Positions 47,963 through 57,806 of a stretch of DNA of 64,000 nucleotides are shown piece by piece. Each line of letters opens with the position of its first letter. Positions within the stretch are counted from its first letter, which is position 1. Position numbers and translations under genes: made by a program. The notes under the pieces are model-generated. The model saw only the letters and a program-made list of their open reading frames with translations, did no database searches and had not been told where the DNA came from. Origin of the DNA: Rhizobium sp. Lineage in GTDB: Bacteria; Pseudomonadota; Alphaproteobacteria; Rhizobiales; Rhizobiaceae. The stretch lies in NCBI GenBank assembly GCA_029865885.1, contig JARXAK010000231.1:1-64000 (forward strand), given 5' to 3'.

Positions 47963-48811
47963 ATGGCGCTTCTCGATATCCAGAACCTCACCGTCCAGTT
48001 CGAGACGGCCACTGGCTGGTTCAAGGCCGTCGACGGCGTGTCGCTGTCGGTTGAGCCGGGCGAAGTGCTCGCCATCGTCGGCGAAAGCGGCTCCGGCAAG
48101 TCGGTTGCCATGCTCGCCGTCATGGGCCTTCTGCCCTGGACGGCGAAGATCACCGCCGACAAGATGGAGTTCCAGGGCCGCGACATCCAGAAGATCTCCG
48201 CTGCCGAGCGCCGCAAGCTGATCGGCAAGGACGTGGCGATGATCTTCCAGGAGCCGGTCGCGAGCCTCAACCCCTGTTTCACCGTCGGTTTCCAGATCGA
48301 GGAAGTCCTGCGCCTGCATATGGGCCTCAGCAGACAGGACTGCCGTGCGCGCGCCATCGAGCTTTTCAAGCTGGTTGGTCTGCCGGATCCTGCCGAGCGC
48401 CTCAACCACTTCCCGCACCAGATGTCGGGCGGCCAGTGCCAGCGCGTGATGATCGCGATCGCGATTGCCTGCAACCCGAAGCTCCTGATCGCCGATGAGC
48501 CGACCACAGCACTTGATGTGACGATCCAGAAGCAGATCCTCGATCTCCTGATGAAGCTCCAGGCTGAAACCGGCATGGGCCTGATCATGATCACCCACGA
48601 CATGGGCGTGGTGGCGGAAACCGCAGACCGCGTCATCGTCCAGTACAAGGGCCGGAAGATGGAGGAAGCCGACGTGCTCTCGCTCTTCGAAAACCCGAAG
48701 AGCCCCTACACCCGTGCGCTGCTCTCGGCACTTCCGGAAAACGCCAAAGGCGACCGCCTGACGACGGTTTCCGACTTCCTGGCCGCCGCTGAAACGGGAG
48801 GTGCAGCATGA
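47963..48811 (+). CDS. dppD: Dipeptide ABC transporter ATP-binding protein
   Basis: IVGESGSGKSVAMLAVMGLLP; MSGGQCQRVMIAIAIACNPKLLIADEPTTALDVT. Confidence 0.93.
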   Translation: MALLDIQNLTVQFETATGWFKAVDGVSLSVEPGEVLAIVGESGSGKSVAMLAVMGLLPWTAKITADKMEFQGRDIQKISAAERRKLIGKDVAMIFQEPVASLNPCFTVGFQIEEVLRLHMGLSRQDCRARAIELFKLVGLPDPAERLNHFPHQMSGGQCQRVMIAIAIACNPKLLIADEPTTALDVTIQKQILDLLMKLQAETGMGLIMITHDMGVVAETADRVIVQYKGRKMEEADVLSLFENPKSPYTRALLSALPENAKGDRLTTVSDFLAAAETGGAA

Positions 48812-49662
48812 CCGAAGCAACACAAACCCCGATGCTCGAGATCCGCGATATCAAGCGCGACTACCGCGTGCCGCAGGGCATGTTCAAGCAGGACAAGATC
48901 GTCCAGGCGGTGAAGGGTGTCTCCTTCAAGCTCGACAAGGGAAAGACGCTGGCCATCGTCGGCGAAAGCGGCTGCGGCAAGTCCACGCTTGCCCGCATCC
49001 TGACCTTCATCGACGAACCGACGGCAGGCGATCTCCTGATCGACGGCCAGAAGGTCGACACGCGCCCGGGGCACCTGACCGCCGACATGCGCCAGAAGGT
49101 GCAGATCGTCTTCCAGAACCCCTATGGCTCGCTCAATCCGCGCCAGAAGATCGGCGACGTGCTCGGTGAACCGCTGCTCATCAACACCAAGATGAGCGCT
49201 GCCGAACGCCGCGAGCGGGCTACCGAGATGCTGGTCAAGGTCGGCCTCGGCCCGGAGCACTACAACCGCTACCCGCATATGTTCTCCGGCGGTCAGCGCC
49301 AGCGTATCGCCATTGCCCGTGCCTTGATGCTCAATCCGAAGCTGCTGGTGCTCGACGAGCCCGTCTCGGCACTCGACCTCTCGGTCCAGGCCCAGGTCCT
49401 GAACCTGCTCGCGGACCTGCAGGAAGAGTTCGGCCTGACTTACGTATTCATCAGCCATGACCTTTCGGTCGTGCGCTACATCGCCGACGAAGTGATGGTG
49501 ATGTATTACGGCGAGGCGGTCGAATACGGCGCGCGGGATGCGGTCTTTGGTGATCCGCAGCACGAGTATACGCGGACCCTTTTTGCCGCGACACCGCGTG
49601 CCGATGTCGAGTCCATCCGGGCCCGCATGGCGCGGCGCGGCAAGCTTGCGGCGGCAGTTTGA
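48808..49662 (+). CDS. dppF: Dipeptide ABC transporter ATP-binding protein
   Basis: IVGESGCGKSTLARILTFIDEPT; FSGGQRQRIAIARALMLNPKLLVLDEPVSALDLS. Confidence 0.93.
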   Translation: MTEATQTPMLEIRDIKRDYRVPQGMFKQDKIVQAVKGVSFKLDKGKTLAIVGESGCGKSTLARILTFIDEPTAGDLLIDGQKVDTRPGHLTADMRQKVQIVFQNPYGSLNPRQKIGDVLGEPLLINTKMSAAERRERATEMLVKVGLGPEHYNRYPHMFSGGQRQRIAIARALMLNPKLLVLDEPVSALDLSVQAQVLNLLADLQEEFGLTYVFISHDLSVVRYIADEVMVMYYGEAVEYGARDAVFGDPQHEYTRTLFAATPRADVESIRARMARRGKLAAAV

Positions 49663-49709
49663 CCTTGCGCTCAGACACGGTTGCGAAGGGCGCCCGACGG
49701 CGCCCTTTT

Positions 49710-50183
49710 TCATTTCGGCAGATATCCGTGCGAGATTTTCGGACTGTCGAACACCATGGTCGAGCGGATGGTCTTGATTTCGGCGAGCCGATCGAATTCC
49801 TGCCAGATCAGCCGCTTGTAATCGGCCATATCTTTCACGGAGATCTTCAGCAGGAAGTCGAAATCACCGGCCACGGCATGGATCTCGACCACCTCGTCGA
49901 GCTTGCCGACATGTTCGATGAAGCGCTCGCCGACCTGCGGCGTGGTGCGGTCGAGTGTGATTTCGACGAAGGCCTGCAGGCCAAGCCCGACGCTCGGTGC
50001 ATCAATCACAAGTCTCTGCTTGATGATCCCGCTCGCATAGAGCCGGGCAAGCCGCCGCGACAAGGGGGCAGCCGTTAGGCCGACGCGTTCTGCAAGCTCG
50101 GTATTGCTGAGAGCCGCATCCTGCAGCAGGCAGGTGATGATCTTGCGATCGATCTTGTCCAGGCTCGGGCTCTCGGCTTCCAT
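49710..50183 (-). CDS. Lrp/AsnC-family transcriptional regulator
   Basis: LDKIDRKIITCLLQDAALSNTELAERVGLTAAPLSRRLARLYASGII; start trimmed to MEAESPSLD. Confidence 0.92.
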   Translation of the reverse strand: MEAESPSLDKIDRKIITCLLQDAALSNTELAERVGLTAAPLSRRLARLYASGIIKQRLVIDAPSVGLGLQAFVEITLDRTTPQVGERFIEHVGKLDEVVEIHAVAGDFDFLLKISVKDMADYKRLIWQEFDRLAEIKTIRSTMVFDSPKISHGYLPK

Positions 50184-50349
50184 TATCAATCTCTTCTGTA
50201 GTGTCGGGCGCAAATTTCTATCGCGAAATGATGATGTCGGGCAATATGTCTTAAGTTCGCTCAACGCATCCGACGAAATCCGCAGAGACTTTGCGCGGGA
50301 AACTTGATATCTCTTATCCAGCACAATCGCTCTTCGACGAAGGTCTCCG

Positions 50350-51522
50350 ATGTTCGACAAGCTCGCCTCCCAGCCCAATGACCCGCTGCTCGCCCTGATC
50401 GGGCTCTACAATGCTGATGACCGTGCGGATAAGATCGACCTGGGTGTCGGGGTCTACCGTGATGATCTGGGCCGCACGCCGGTCATGCGCTCGGTGAAAG
50501 CTGCCGAGAAGGAACTGCTGGAGAAGCAGGACAGCAAATCCTATGTCGCACCGGAAGGCGACCGGGTGTTCCTCGACCTGCTCTGGGACCTCGTCGGCGG
50601 CAAGGGCCATGGCAAATTTGCTGCCGGTGTCCAGACACCAGGCGGCTCCGGGGCGCTGCGTCTCGCTTCTGATCTCATTGCCCGCGCGGGCAGCGGTCGT
50701 CTGCATCTCGGCCTGCCCAGCTGGCCGAACCATGCCGGCATCTTCGGCGCGACCGGCCTCAATGTCGAAACCTATCCCTATTTCGATGTCCCGACCCAGG
50801 ATGTGCGTTTCGCCAGCATGATGAAGGCGCTGAGCAGCGCACCGCGCGGTGATGCCGTGCTCATTCATGCGAGCTGCCACAACCCGACAGGGGCGACACT
50901 GACGCTGGCTCAGTGGGAAGAGCTCGCCGCCGTGATCGGCGAGCGGCGCCTCGTGCCGCTGATCGATTCCGCCTATCAGGGTTTCGGCGCCGGCATCGAG
51001 GAGGATGTGGCCGGCCTGCGCACCATCCTCGCCGCAGCACCGGAAGCGCTGGTCGCCGTCTCCTGCTCGAAATCCTTCGGCATCTACCGTGAGCGCACGG
51101 GCGCGATCTTTGCCGTCGCCGAGACCCAGGAAGCGGCTGACATCGCCCGCTCCAATCTCGTGACCATGGCCCGCACCAGCTATTCCATGCCGCCGGACCA
51201 TGGCGCGGCCGTCGTCCGCACGATCCTGTCCACCGATAGCTTGCGTCAGGATTGGATCAACGAGTTGAACAGCATGCGTGACCGCCTGAACGGCCTGCGC
51301 CGCGAACTGGCGGCAGCACTCGGGGATGGCTGGCAGTTGGCGCCGCAGATCGCCGAACAACAGGGCATGTTCTCGCTGCTGCCGCTGAAGGAAGCGGACG
51401 TTCTGGCACTGCGCAAGTATCACGGCATCTATATGCCGACCTCTGGACGCATCAACATCGCGGGCCTGAAGAGCCAGGATATCCCGCGCGTTGCCAGCGT
51501 GCTGAAACCGCTTCTGGGCTGA
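50350..51522 (+). CDS. tyrB: Aromatic amino acid aminotransferase
   Basis: MFDKLASQPNDPLLALIGLYNADDRADKIDLGVGVYRDDLGRTPVMRSVK; PLP site VSCSKSFGIYRERTGA. Confidence 0.92.
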   Translation: MFDKLASQPNDPLLALIGLYNADDRADKIDLGVGVYRDDLGRTPVMRSVKAAEKELLEKQDSKSYVAPEGDRVFLDLLWDLVGGKGHGKFAAGVQTPGGSGALRLASDLIARAGSGRLHLGLPSWPNHAGIFGATGLNVETYPYFDVPTQDVRFASMMKALSSAPRGDAVLIHASCHNPTGATLTLAQWEELAAVIGERRLVPLIDSAYQGFGAGIEEDVAGLRTILAAAPEALVAVSCSKSFGIYRERTGAIFAVAETQEAADIARSNLVTMARTSYSMPPDHGAAVVRTILSTDSLRQDWINELNSMRDRLNGLRRELAAALGDGWQLAPQIAEQQGMFSLLPLKEADVLALRKYHGIYMPTSGRINIAGLKSQDIPRVASVLKPLLG

Positions 51523-51527
51523 ACACC

Positions 51528-52154
51528 ATGACCACGACCACCGCAAAACAGGCGGGCGCCGAGCGCCACCGCCTCTATGAAGACGTGCTTGCGATGATCT
51601 CGGGCACGATGTTCGTCTCACTGGGGACGCTGATCTACACGGAGACCATGCTGACGGTCGGATCGAGTGCCGGTCTGGCCCTGCTCCTGTCCTATGTCAG
51701 CGGCTGGGGTTTTGGCCTGATCTTCTTCATCGTCAACCTGCCCTTCTATATCCTGGCGGTGAAGCGCATGGGCTGGGCCTTTACGCTGCGCACCTTCACG
51801 GCAGTCGCTCTGGTCTCGATCCTGTCGAAGCTGAACAGTCAGTGGATCGATTTCTCCTATCTCAATCCGCTCTATGCGACTGTCATCGGTGGCGGGTTGA
51901 TCGGCACCGGTCTTTTGATGCTGTTCCGACATCGTACCGGTCTCGGCGGCATCAATATCCTCGCGATGTATCTGCAGGAGAAGACGGGGCTACGCGCCGG
52001 CTATTTCCAGCTCGGCGTCGATCTCGCGATCCTTGCCGCCGCGTTTTTCGTGCTGCCCGCCGACCGCCTGGCACTCTCGGTCCTCGGAGCCGCGATCGCC
52101 AATCTGATCCTGGCGATCAACCACAAGCCGGGCCGCTACATGGGCCTCAGCTGA
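51528..52154 (+). CDS. YitT-family membrane protein
   Basis: Multi-TM; LNPLYATVIGGGLIGTGLLMLFRHRTGLGGINILAMYLQEKTGLRAGYFQLGVDLAI. Confidence 0.82.
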   Translation: MTTTTAKQAGAERHRLYEDVLAMISGTMFVSLGTLIYTETMLTVGSSAGLALLLSYVSGWGFGLIFFIVNLPFYILAVKRMGWAFTLRTFTAVALVSILSKLNSQWIDFSYLNPLYATVIGGGLIGTGLLMLFRHRTGLGGINILAMYLQEKTGLRAGYFQLGVDLAILAAAFFVLPADRLALSVLGAAIANLILAINHKPGRYMGLS

Positions 52155-52169
52155 GCGCCGTATTCAGGC

Positions 52170-52922
52170 TTACGCCAGTGCAGCATCCACGATGACGAGC
52201 GGACGTCCCTGCGTGCAGGCCTCGATGCGGGCGTCCACCCGGTAGACATCTCGAAGCAGGGCAGGGGTGATCACCTCGGTGGTCGCCCCGCTCGCAACCA
52301 GTCGACCGTCTGCCACGACGAGCGCATGGTCGCAGTAGCGCATCGCATGGTTCAGGTCGTGGAGGGCGATCAGCACGGCAATCCCGCTTTCCGCCGCGAG
52401 TTGGCGCATGAACTGCAGCACCTCGATCTGCCGGAAAAGATCCAGCGCCGAGGTCGGCTCGTCCATCAAAAGCACTTCCGGCTTGCGCACGAGTGCCTGG
52501 GCGATCGCGACCAGCTGTCGCTGGCCACCCGAGAGTTCGCCGAGATCTCGGAAGGCGAGGTCAGAAATCCTCAAGGACGCGAGAATGCGGTCGATCTCCA
52601 AAAGCTCGTTGTCGGCGACCTTCCAGCCGGAACCCTGCTTGGAAGCGAGAAGCACGCTCTCATAGACAGTGAGCACGGCGTTGGCGCCGGTGTCCTGCGG
52701 CATGTAACAGATAGGACGGAGGCTCTCCTCGCCGGACAGATGCACGACGCCTTCGCCTTTCAGCAACCCGGCGATCCGCTTGAACAGCGTCGACTTGCCG
52801 GCGGCATTCGGGCCAATGACCGCCGTCAGCACGCCGCCTGTTATGTCGCCGGTGTTGATATCGGCAAAGACGCGGTGCCGGCCATACTGTGCGCCGAGCG
52901 CTTCGAGCCTGAGGGCTACCAT
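52170..52922 (-). CDS. Iron-siderophore-type ABC transporter ATP-binding protein
   Basis: VIGPNAAGKSTLFKRIAGLL; LSGGQRQLVAIAQALVRKPEVLLMDEPTSALDLF. Confidence 0.92.
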   Translation of the reverse strand: MVALRLEALGAQYGRHRVFADINTGDITGGVLTAVIGPNAAGKSTLFKRIAGLLKGEGVVHLSGEESLRPICYMPQDTGANAVLTVYESVLLASKQGSGWKVADNELLEIDRILASLRISDLAFRDLGELSGGQRQLVAIAQALVRKPEVLLMDEPTSALDLFRQIEVLQFMRQLAAESGIAVLIALHDLNHAMRYCDHALVVADGRLVASGATTEVITPALLRDVYRVDARIEACTQGRPLVIVDAALA

Positions 52923-53980
52923 GCGCGCCTCCTGTTGGTGAAGATAAGTGAAAAGAAGAAGGGCACGCCGACAAGGGCCGTGATCACCCCGATCGGCATG
53001 ATGGCGCCGGGGATCAGCATCTTCGAGACCACCGACGTGACCGAAAGCAGCAGCGCACCGCAGAGCACGGAGCCGGGCAGGAAGAAACGCTGGTCCTCGC
53101 CGAGCAGCATGCGGGCGATATGCGGGCCGACGAGACCGATGAAGCCGATCGTGCCGACGAAGGAGACCGGGATTGCGGCGAGCAAACTCACGAGCAACAT
53201 GGTCTCAAGCCTGAGCGCCCGGACATTAACGCCGAACGAGGCCGCCTTGTCGTCCCCTAAGCGAAGCGCCGTCAGCGCCCAGGCGCGACGCGCAAACAGA
53301 GGTACGCAGAAGACCAGCACGGCAAAGGTGACGGCCACCTTGCTCCAGGTCGCCTTGGTGAGCGATCCCATGGTCCAGAAGACGACGGCGGCGAGCGCCT
53401 GTTCGGAGGCGAGATATTCAAGCAGCGACAGCAGCGCGTTGAAGGTGAAAACCAGCGCGATGCCGAGCAGCACGATCGTTTCCACCGTGACCCCGCGCAT
53501 GGTCGACACGCCGTAGATAAACATCGAGGCGAGCATCGCCATCAGGAAGGCGTTGATCGGCACCATATACTGGACGGCGGCCGGAAACACGGCGACACCC
53601 GCGACAAGCCCGAGCGCCGCGCCGAAGCCGGCAGCGGCGGAAATTCCGAGCGTAAACGGCGAGGCGAGCGGATTGGCAAGGATCGTCTGCATCTGGGCGC
53701 CGGCAAGCGACAGACAGGCGCCGACGGTGACCGCCATCAGCGCAATCGGCATCCGGATATCCCAGATGACAACGCGCAGCTGGTTGCCAGCCGAGGCTGG
53801 ATCCCAGATCGTCGCGACGACTTCCGAAAGGGTGTAGCGGGCCGGCCCATAGGCCATGTCGACGGCAATCGACAGCAAGAGACAGACAAAGAGCCCGGCC
53901 AGAATGGCCAGGCGCTTCGCCGTCAGGCTTCGATAGGTGTCGCTGGAGGCCGGAAGTGCCGTTTCGACGGTGGTAGCCAT
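52916..53980 (-). CDS. Iron-siderophore-type (FecCD) ABC transporter permease
   Basis: RMPIALMAVTVGACLSLAGAQMQTILANPLASPFTLGISAAAGFGAALGL; FVGTIGFIGLVGPHIARMLLGEDQRFFLPGS. Confidence 0.93.
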   Translation of the reverse strand: MATTVETALPASSDTYRSLTAKRLAILAGLFVCLLLSIAVDMAYGPARYTLSEVVATIWDPASAGNQLRVVIWDIRMPIALMAVTVGACLSLAGAQMQTILANPLASPFTLGISAAAGFGAALGLVAGVAVFPAAVQYMVPINAFLMAMLASMFIYGVSTMRGVTVETIVLLGIALVFTFNALLSLLEYLASEQALAAVVFWTMGSLTKATWSKVAVTFAVLVFCVPLFARRAWALTALRLGDDKAASFGVNVRALRLETMLLVSLLAAIPVSFVGTIGFIGLVGPHIARMLLGEDQRFFLPGSVLCGALLLSVTSVVSKMLIPGAIMPIGVITALVGVPFFFSLIFTNRRRAW

Positions 53981-54047
53981 GGATGTGTCCTGCAGATGGT
54001 GCCTCAAACGGCAAGTGGCCGGCGGTTGCCCGCCGGCCGGATGGAGA

Positions 54048-55187
54048 TCAGGAGCCTGCCTTCACCGAGGCGAAGTAGCCGGAGTGATAGTCGACCGGCA
54101 GGAAGCGCTCATGCATTTCCTTGAAGGTGGCGTCCGCATCGAGATCCTTGAACAGATCCGGATGCAGCCACTTGGCGATCTGCTGCACGGCAACGAACTG
54201 GTAGGGGCTGTTGTAGAACTGGTGCCAGATGGCGTGCACGTTGCCATCCTGCACGGCCTTGATGTCGGTGAAGCCGGGGCGCTTCATCAGCTCGGAGAGC
54301 TTGCGCGCGGCTTCGGCCTTGTCGGCACCCGGGCCAACGCCAACCCACTTGCCGCCGGGAACATACAGTTCCCAGTTCGAGCCAGTGACGATCACCTGGT
54401 CGGGATTGGAGGCAATGATCTGCTCAGGGTTCACGGTACCGAAGGTGCCGGGAATGATGTCCTTGGCCATGTTGATGCCGCCGGCGAGTTCAACCATCTT
54501 GCCGAAGTTCTCATTGCCGAAGGACATGCAGCAATCGTCGGAATAACCACCGGCGCGCTCCATGAAGACAACCGGCTTCTTGAGATCCGACTGCTTGGCC
54601 AGCACATCTGTTACCTTGGCGATCTGCTCGTCGTGGAACTTGACGAATTCTTCGGCGCGCTCTTCCTTGCCGAACAGCTTGCCGATGATACGCATCGAAT
54701 CATCCGTGTGCTCCATCGGCTTCTCGCGGAAGTCGATATAGACGAGCGGAATGCCGACGGCGGCGAGCTTTTCGATATAGCCGCTTTCTTCGGTCGCCGA
54801 CTTCGCTTCCGTGTTCATGATGATGACGTCGGGCTTCAGCGCGACCGCCTGCTCGATATCGAAGGTGCCGTCCTTCATCCCGCCGAAGGTCGGGATCTTT
54901 TCCATCTCGGGATATTTCTTCAGGTAGATGTTGTAGCCGTCGAGGTCGGCCTTCTTGAAGTCGTCGCGCCAACCGATGACACGGCCGAAGGGATTGTCGG
55001 TGTCGAGCGCTGCGGTGAAATAGATCTGGCGACCTTCACCAAGGATGACGCGTTCGACCGGAACGCTGACTTCAACCTCGCGGCCGGTGATGTCCTTGAT
55101 CTTCACGGTTTCGCCGGCCAGGGCGACGCCTGAAAAAAGAACGAGCGAAATCGCGGCGGCAGAAGCCACCTTCTCCATTTTGAACAC
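54048..55187 (-). CDS. Iron-siderophore-type ABC transporter substrate-binding protein
   Basis: Signal peptide; VKIKDITGREVEVSVPVERVILGEGRQIYFTAAL; ALKPDVIIMNTEAKSATEE. Confidence 0.9.
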   Translation of the reverse strand: MFKMEKVASAAAISLVLFSGVALAGETVKIKDITGREVEVSVPVERVILGEGRQIYFTAALDTDNPFGRVIGWRDDFKKADLDGYNIYLKKYPEMEKIPTFGGMKDGTFDIEQAVALKPDVIIMNTEAKSATEESGYIEKLAAVGIPLVYIDFREKPMEHTDDSMRIIGKLFGKEERAEEFVKFHDEQIAKVTDVLAKQSDLKKPVVFMERAGGYSDDCCMSFGNENFGKMVELAGGINMAKDIIPGTFGTVNPEQIIASNPDQVIVTGSNWELYVPGGKWVGVGPGADKAEAARKLSELMKRPGFTDIKAVQDGNVHAIWHQFYNSPYQFVAVQQIAKWLHPDLFKDLDADATFKEMHERFLPVDYHSGYFASVKAGS

Positions 55188-55303
55188 GATCAGTTCTCCT
55201 GTTTGTGATTTGTCGTGATCTATGTTTTTATGAGTTTGACAGTCAAGAATTATCTTTTAGAAGTCTTCCAACCTCCTTGGCCCGGAATCGGAAGACCGCG
55301 AAA

Positions 55304-56107
55304 ATGCAAGCTCTTAGCGCCATCTCGAATCATGACCTTCGCGACGAAATCAAAGCTTACTGGTCGCTGCGCGCTGAAACATTCGACAGTCAGCCGGGTC
55401 ACGAGATCTTTTCCGAGGAAGAAAAAGCTGCCTGGCACGCGCTGTTTCTGAAACATCTCGGGCAAGGACAGGGCCGCTCCGCACTTGATCTGGCCTGCGG
55501 CACGGCCGTGGTTTCACACCTGCTCGATGATCTCGGCTTCAGGGTCACCGGAATGGATTGGGCGGAGCCCATGCTTGAGCGCGCCCGCGCCAAAGCCAAG
55601 GCCAGGGGCCGGCAGATCCGCTTCCTGATGGGTGATGCCGAGCGAACCATGGAAGACGACGATAGCTATGACGTCATTACCAACCGCCATCTCGTCTGGA
55701 CGCTGGTCGATCCGCTTGCCTGCTTCAAGGAATGGCACCGGGTCTTGAAGCCCGGCGGCAAGGTGCTGATCGTCGACGGCGATTTCGTCAATACCTCGAA
55801 GCTGACACGCCTCCTGAAGATGCTGACGCGTATGGCGAGCCGTGCCGGTCTTGCCCGCGATGCCCTTCACGGGGCGCCGAGTGCTGACATGGCGGATACG
55901 CATAATCGTATCCTGTCGCGGGTCCACTTTTCGGGCGGCGCCCATGCGGATGCGGTTGCCGACCTGCTGCGGCAGGCAGGCTTCTCAAAGGTCACCGTCG
56001 ATCACAACATGGGTGCGATCCACAAGGCGCAGCGCAAGAACTTCTCCTTCTTCAAGGGGTTGGAGCGTGCCACCCAGCATCGCTACGCGATCTGCGCGGA
56101 GAAGTGA
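55304..56107 (+). CDS. Class I SAM-dependent methyltransferase
   Basis: ALDLACGTAVVSHLLDDLGFRVTGMDWAEPMLERARAKA; VLKPGGKVLIVDGDF. Confidence 0.88.
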   Translation: MQALSAISNHDLRDEIKAYWSLRAETFDSQPGHEIFSEEEKAAWHALFLKHLGQGQGRSALDLACGTAVVSHLLDDLGFRVTGMDWAEPMLERARAKAKARGRQIRFLMGDAERTMEDDDSYDVITNRHLVWTLVDPLACFKEWHRVLKPGGKVLIVDGDFVNTSKLTRLLKMLTRMASRAGLARDALHGAPSADMADTHNRILSRVHFSGGAHADAVADLLRQAGFSKVTVDHNMGAIHKAQRKNFSFFKGLERATQHRYAICAEK

Positions 56108-56242
56108 GCTCCCGGGGCTTTGCCCTGCTGACAGTTTAAGTCGTTCAGGCTGCAGGATACGCGCGGCGATCACCCGAAGATCGCCGCCGGATTTACACGC
56201 CTTGAAGACTGATATACTAATATCTCAGTTAGAGAGGGGCGC

Positions 56243-56977
56243 ATGCCGGAGATGGACAAGAGCAACCCGAGAGCGCGCAGCGTTCCGGCCGAGCATCATC
56301 GGGGGAGAACGCGTGACGGACGTGCGGCGACCCGGATTCATGCGGTTCTTCGCGATGAAATCGTCGAAATGCATTTGAAGCCACTTGAGACCCTGAATGA
56401 GAAGCAGCTTGGGCAGCGCTTTGGTGTCAGCCGAACACCCGTGCGCGAGGCATTGTTGCGGCTGGCAGACGAGGGGCTTGTCGAGATCTATCCGCAATCC
56501 GGAACCTTTGTTTCCCGCATTCCGCGCCGTGCGCTCTATGAAGCCATTCTGATCCGCAAGTCGCTTGAGGTGACCACGGTGTCCCTGGCGATTGCTGCCA
56601 TGAAGGACGCGGACAGATTGCCGGCCCTTGAGGAAAATCAGGCCGCCTTGATCAAGGCGGCGGAGGCCGGAGACATTCCGCTTTTCCATAGAGTCGACAG
56701 CGAGTTTCACCGGTTGATCGGCAACATTGCCGGCTATCCCGGGATCTGGACGGTTATCGCGCAGGTCAAGGTCCACATCGACCGCTATCGGTTTGTGACG
56801 CTCCCGCAAAAGGGGCGGTTGGATCTCGTGATCGCCGAGCATGCCGCGATCATCGACGGAATGCGTCGCCGCGACGAGGGCGCGGCGGTGCTGGCGATGA
56901 GCCAGCACATTGGCAGGATGACCGAGGAGCTGGATGATATCGAGCATCTCGACCCTGACCTGTTTCTCGACATTTAA
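56243..56977 (+). CDS. GntR-family (FadR/FCD) transcriptional regulator
   Basis: LKPLETLNEKQLGQRFGVSRTPVREALLRLADEGLVEIYPQSGTFVSRI. Confidence 0.93.
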   Translation: MPEMDKSNPRARSVPAEHHRGRTRDGRAATRIHAVLRDEIVEMHLKPLETLNEKQLGQRFGVSRTPVREALLRLADEGLVEIYPQSGTFVSRIPRRALYEAILIRKSLEVTTVSLAIAAMKDADRLPALEENQAALIKAAEAGDIPLFHRVDSEFHRLIGNIAGYPGIWTVIAQVKVHIDRYRFVTLPQKGRLDLVIAEHAAIIDGMRRRDEGAAVLAMSQHIGRMTEELDDIEHLDPDLFLDI

Positions 56978-57018
56978 ATCAACAGCCAAGCTTTGCCAGA
57001 TACTCCGGGAGGACCACC

Positions 57019-57774
57019 TTGAAGCCATCATTCGATCTTTCAGGCCGCGTGGCCATCGTCACCGGCGCCAATACCGGTATCGGCCAGGGCCTGGCCGTTG
57101 CCCTTGCCGGGGCCGGTGCGGCCGTTCTGGGCGTCGGCCGATCCAGCATGAGCGAAACAGAAGCCTTGATCAACGCAGGCGGCGGACGCTTCGCATCCTT
57201 CTCCGCCGATCTCTCGACGATTGAGCCGGTGGACGCAATCGTCGAGGCTGCCGTATCGGCCTTCGGATCTGTCGATATCCTCGTCAACAATGCAGGCATC
57301 ATCCGCCGTGCTGACGCGATCGACTTCACCGAGGCCGACTGGGACGCTGTCATGGACGTCAACCTGAAGACGGCGTTTTTCCTCTCTCAGGCTGCCGCCA
57401 GACGCATGATCCCGAATGGCCGAGGCAAGATTATCAACATCGCGTCGATGCTGTCTTTCCAGGGTGGCATCCGCATTCCCTCCTACACGGCGTCCAAGAG
57501 CGGTCTTGCCGGGCTGACCCGCCTGCTGGCCTGTGAATGGGCCGCCAAGGGCATCAACGTGAATGCGATTGCGCCCGGTTATTTCGTCACCAACAACACG
57601 ACCGCGCTTCGGGAAGATCCGAAGCGCTCGAGTGACATTCTTGGGCGGATCCCTGCAGGGCGGTGGGGGAATCCTGAAGAGCTCGGCGGCGCGGCAGTCT
57701 TTCTGGCGTCCGATGCCTCCGCTTACGTGCATGGCACCATCCTCCCCGTCGACGGCGGTTGGCTGGCACGTTAA
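57019..57774 (+). CDS. kduD: SDR oxidoreductase, likely 2-dehydro-3-deoxy-D-gluconate 5-dehydrogenase
   Basis: FDLSGRVAIVTGANTGIGQGLAVALAGAGA; YTASKSGLAGLTRLLACEWAAKGINVNAIAPGYFVTNNT. Confidence 0.85.
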   Translation: MKPSFDLSGRVAIVTGANTGIGQGLAVALAGAGAAVLGVGRSSMSETEALINAGGGRFASFSADLSTIEPVDAIVEAAVSAFGSVDILVNNAGIIRRADAIDFTEADWDAVMDVNLKTAFFLSQAAARRMIPNGRGKIINIASMLSFQGGIRIPSYTASKSGLAGLTRLLACEWAAKGINVNAIAPGYFVTNNTTALREDPKRSSDILGRIPAGRWGNPEELGGAAVFLASDASAYVHGTILPVDGGWLAR

Positions 57775-57806
57775 GCAGAAGGGGGGACGCGATAAGGGGG
57801 GAAGAG

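Noticed and set aside
53937-55133. 398-aa plus-strand ORF
   Set aside because: Antisense to the siderophore-type binding protein, which has a signal peptide and family motifs.
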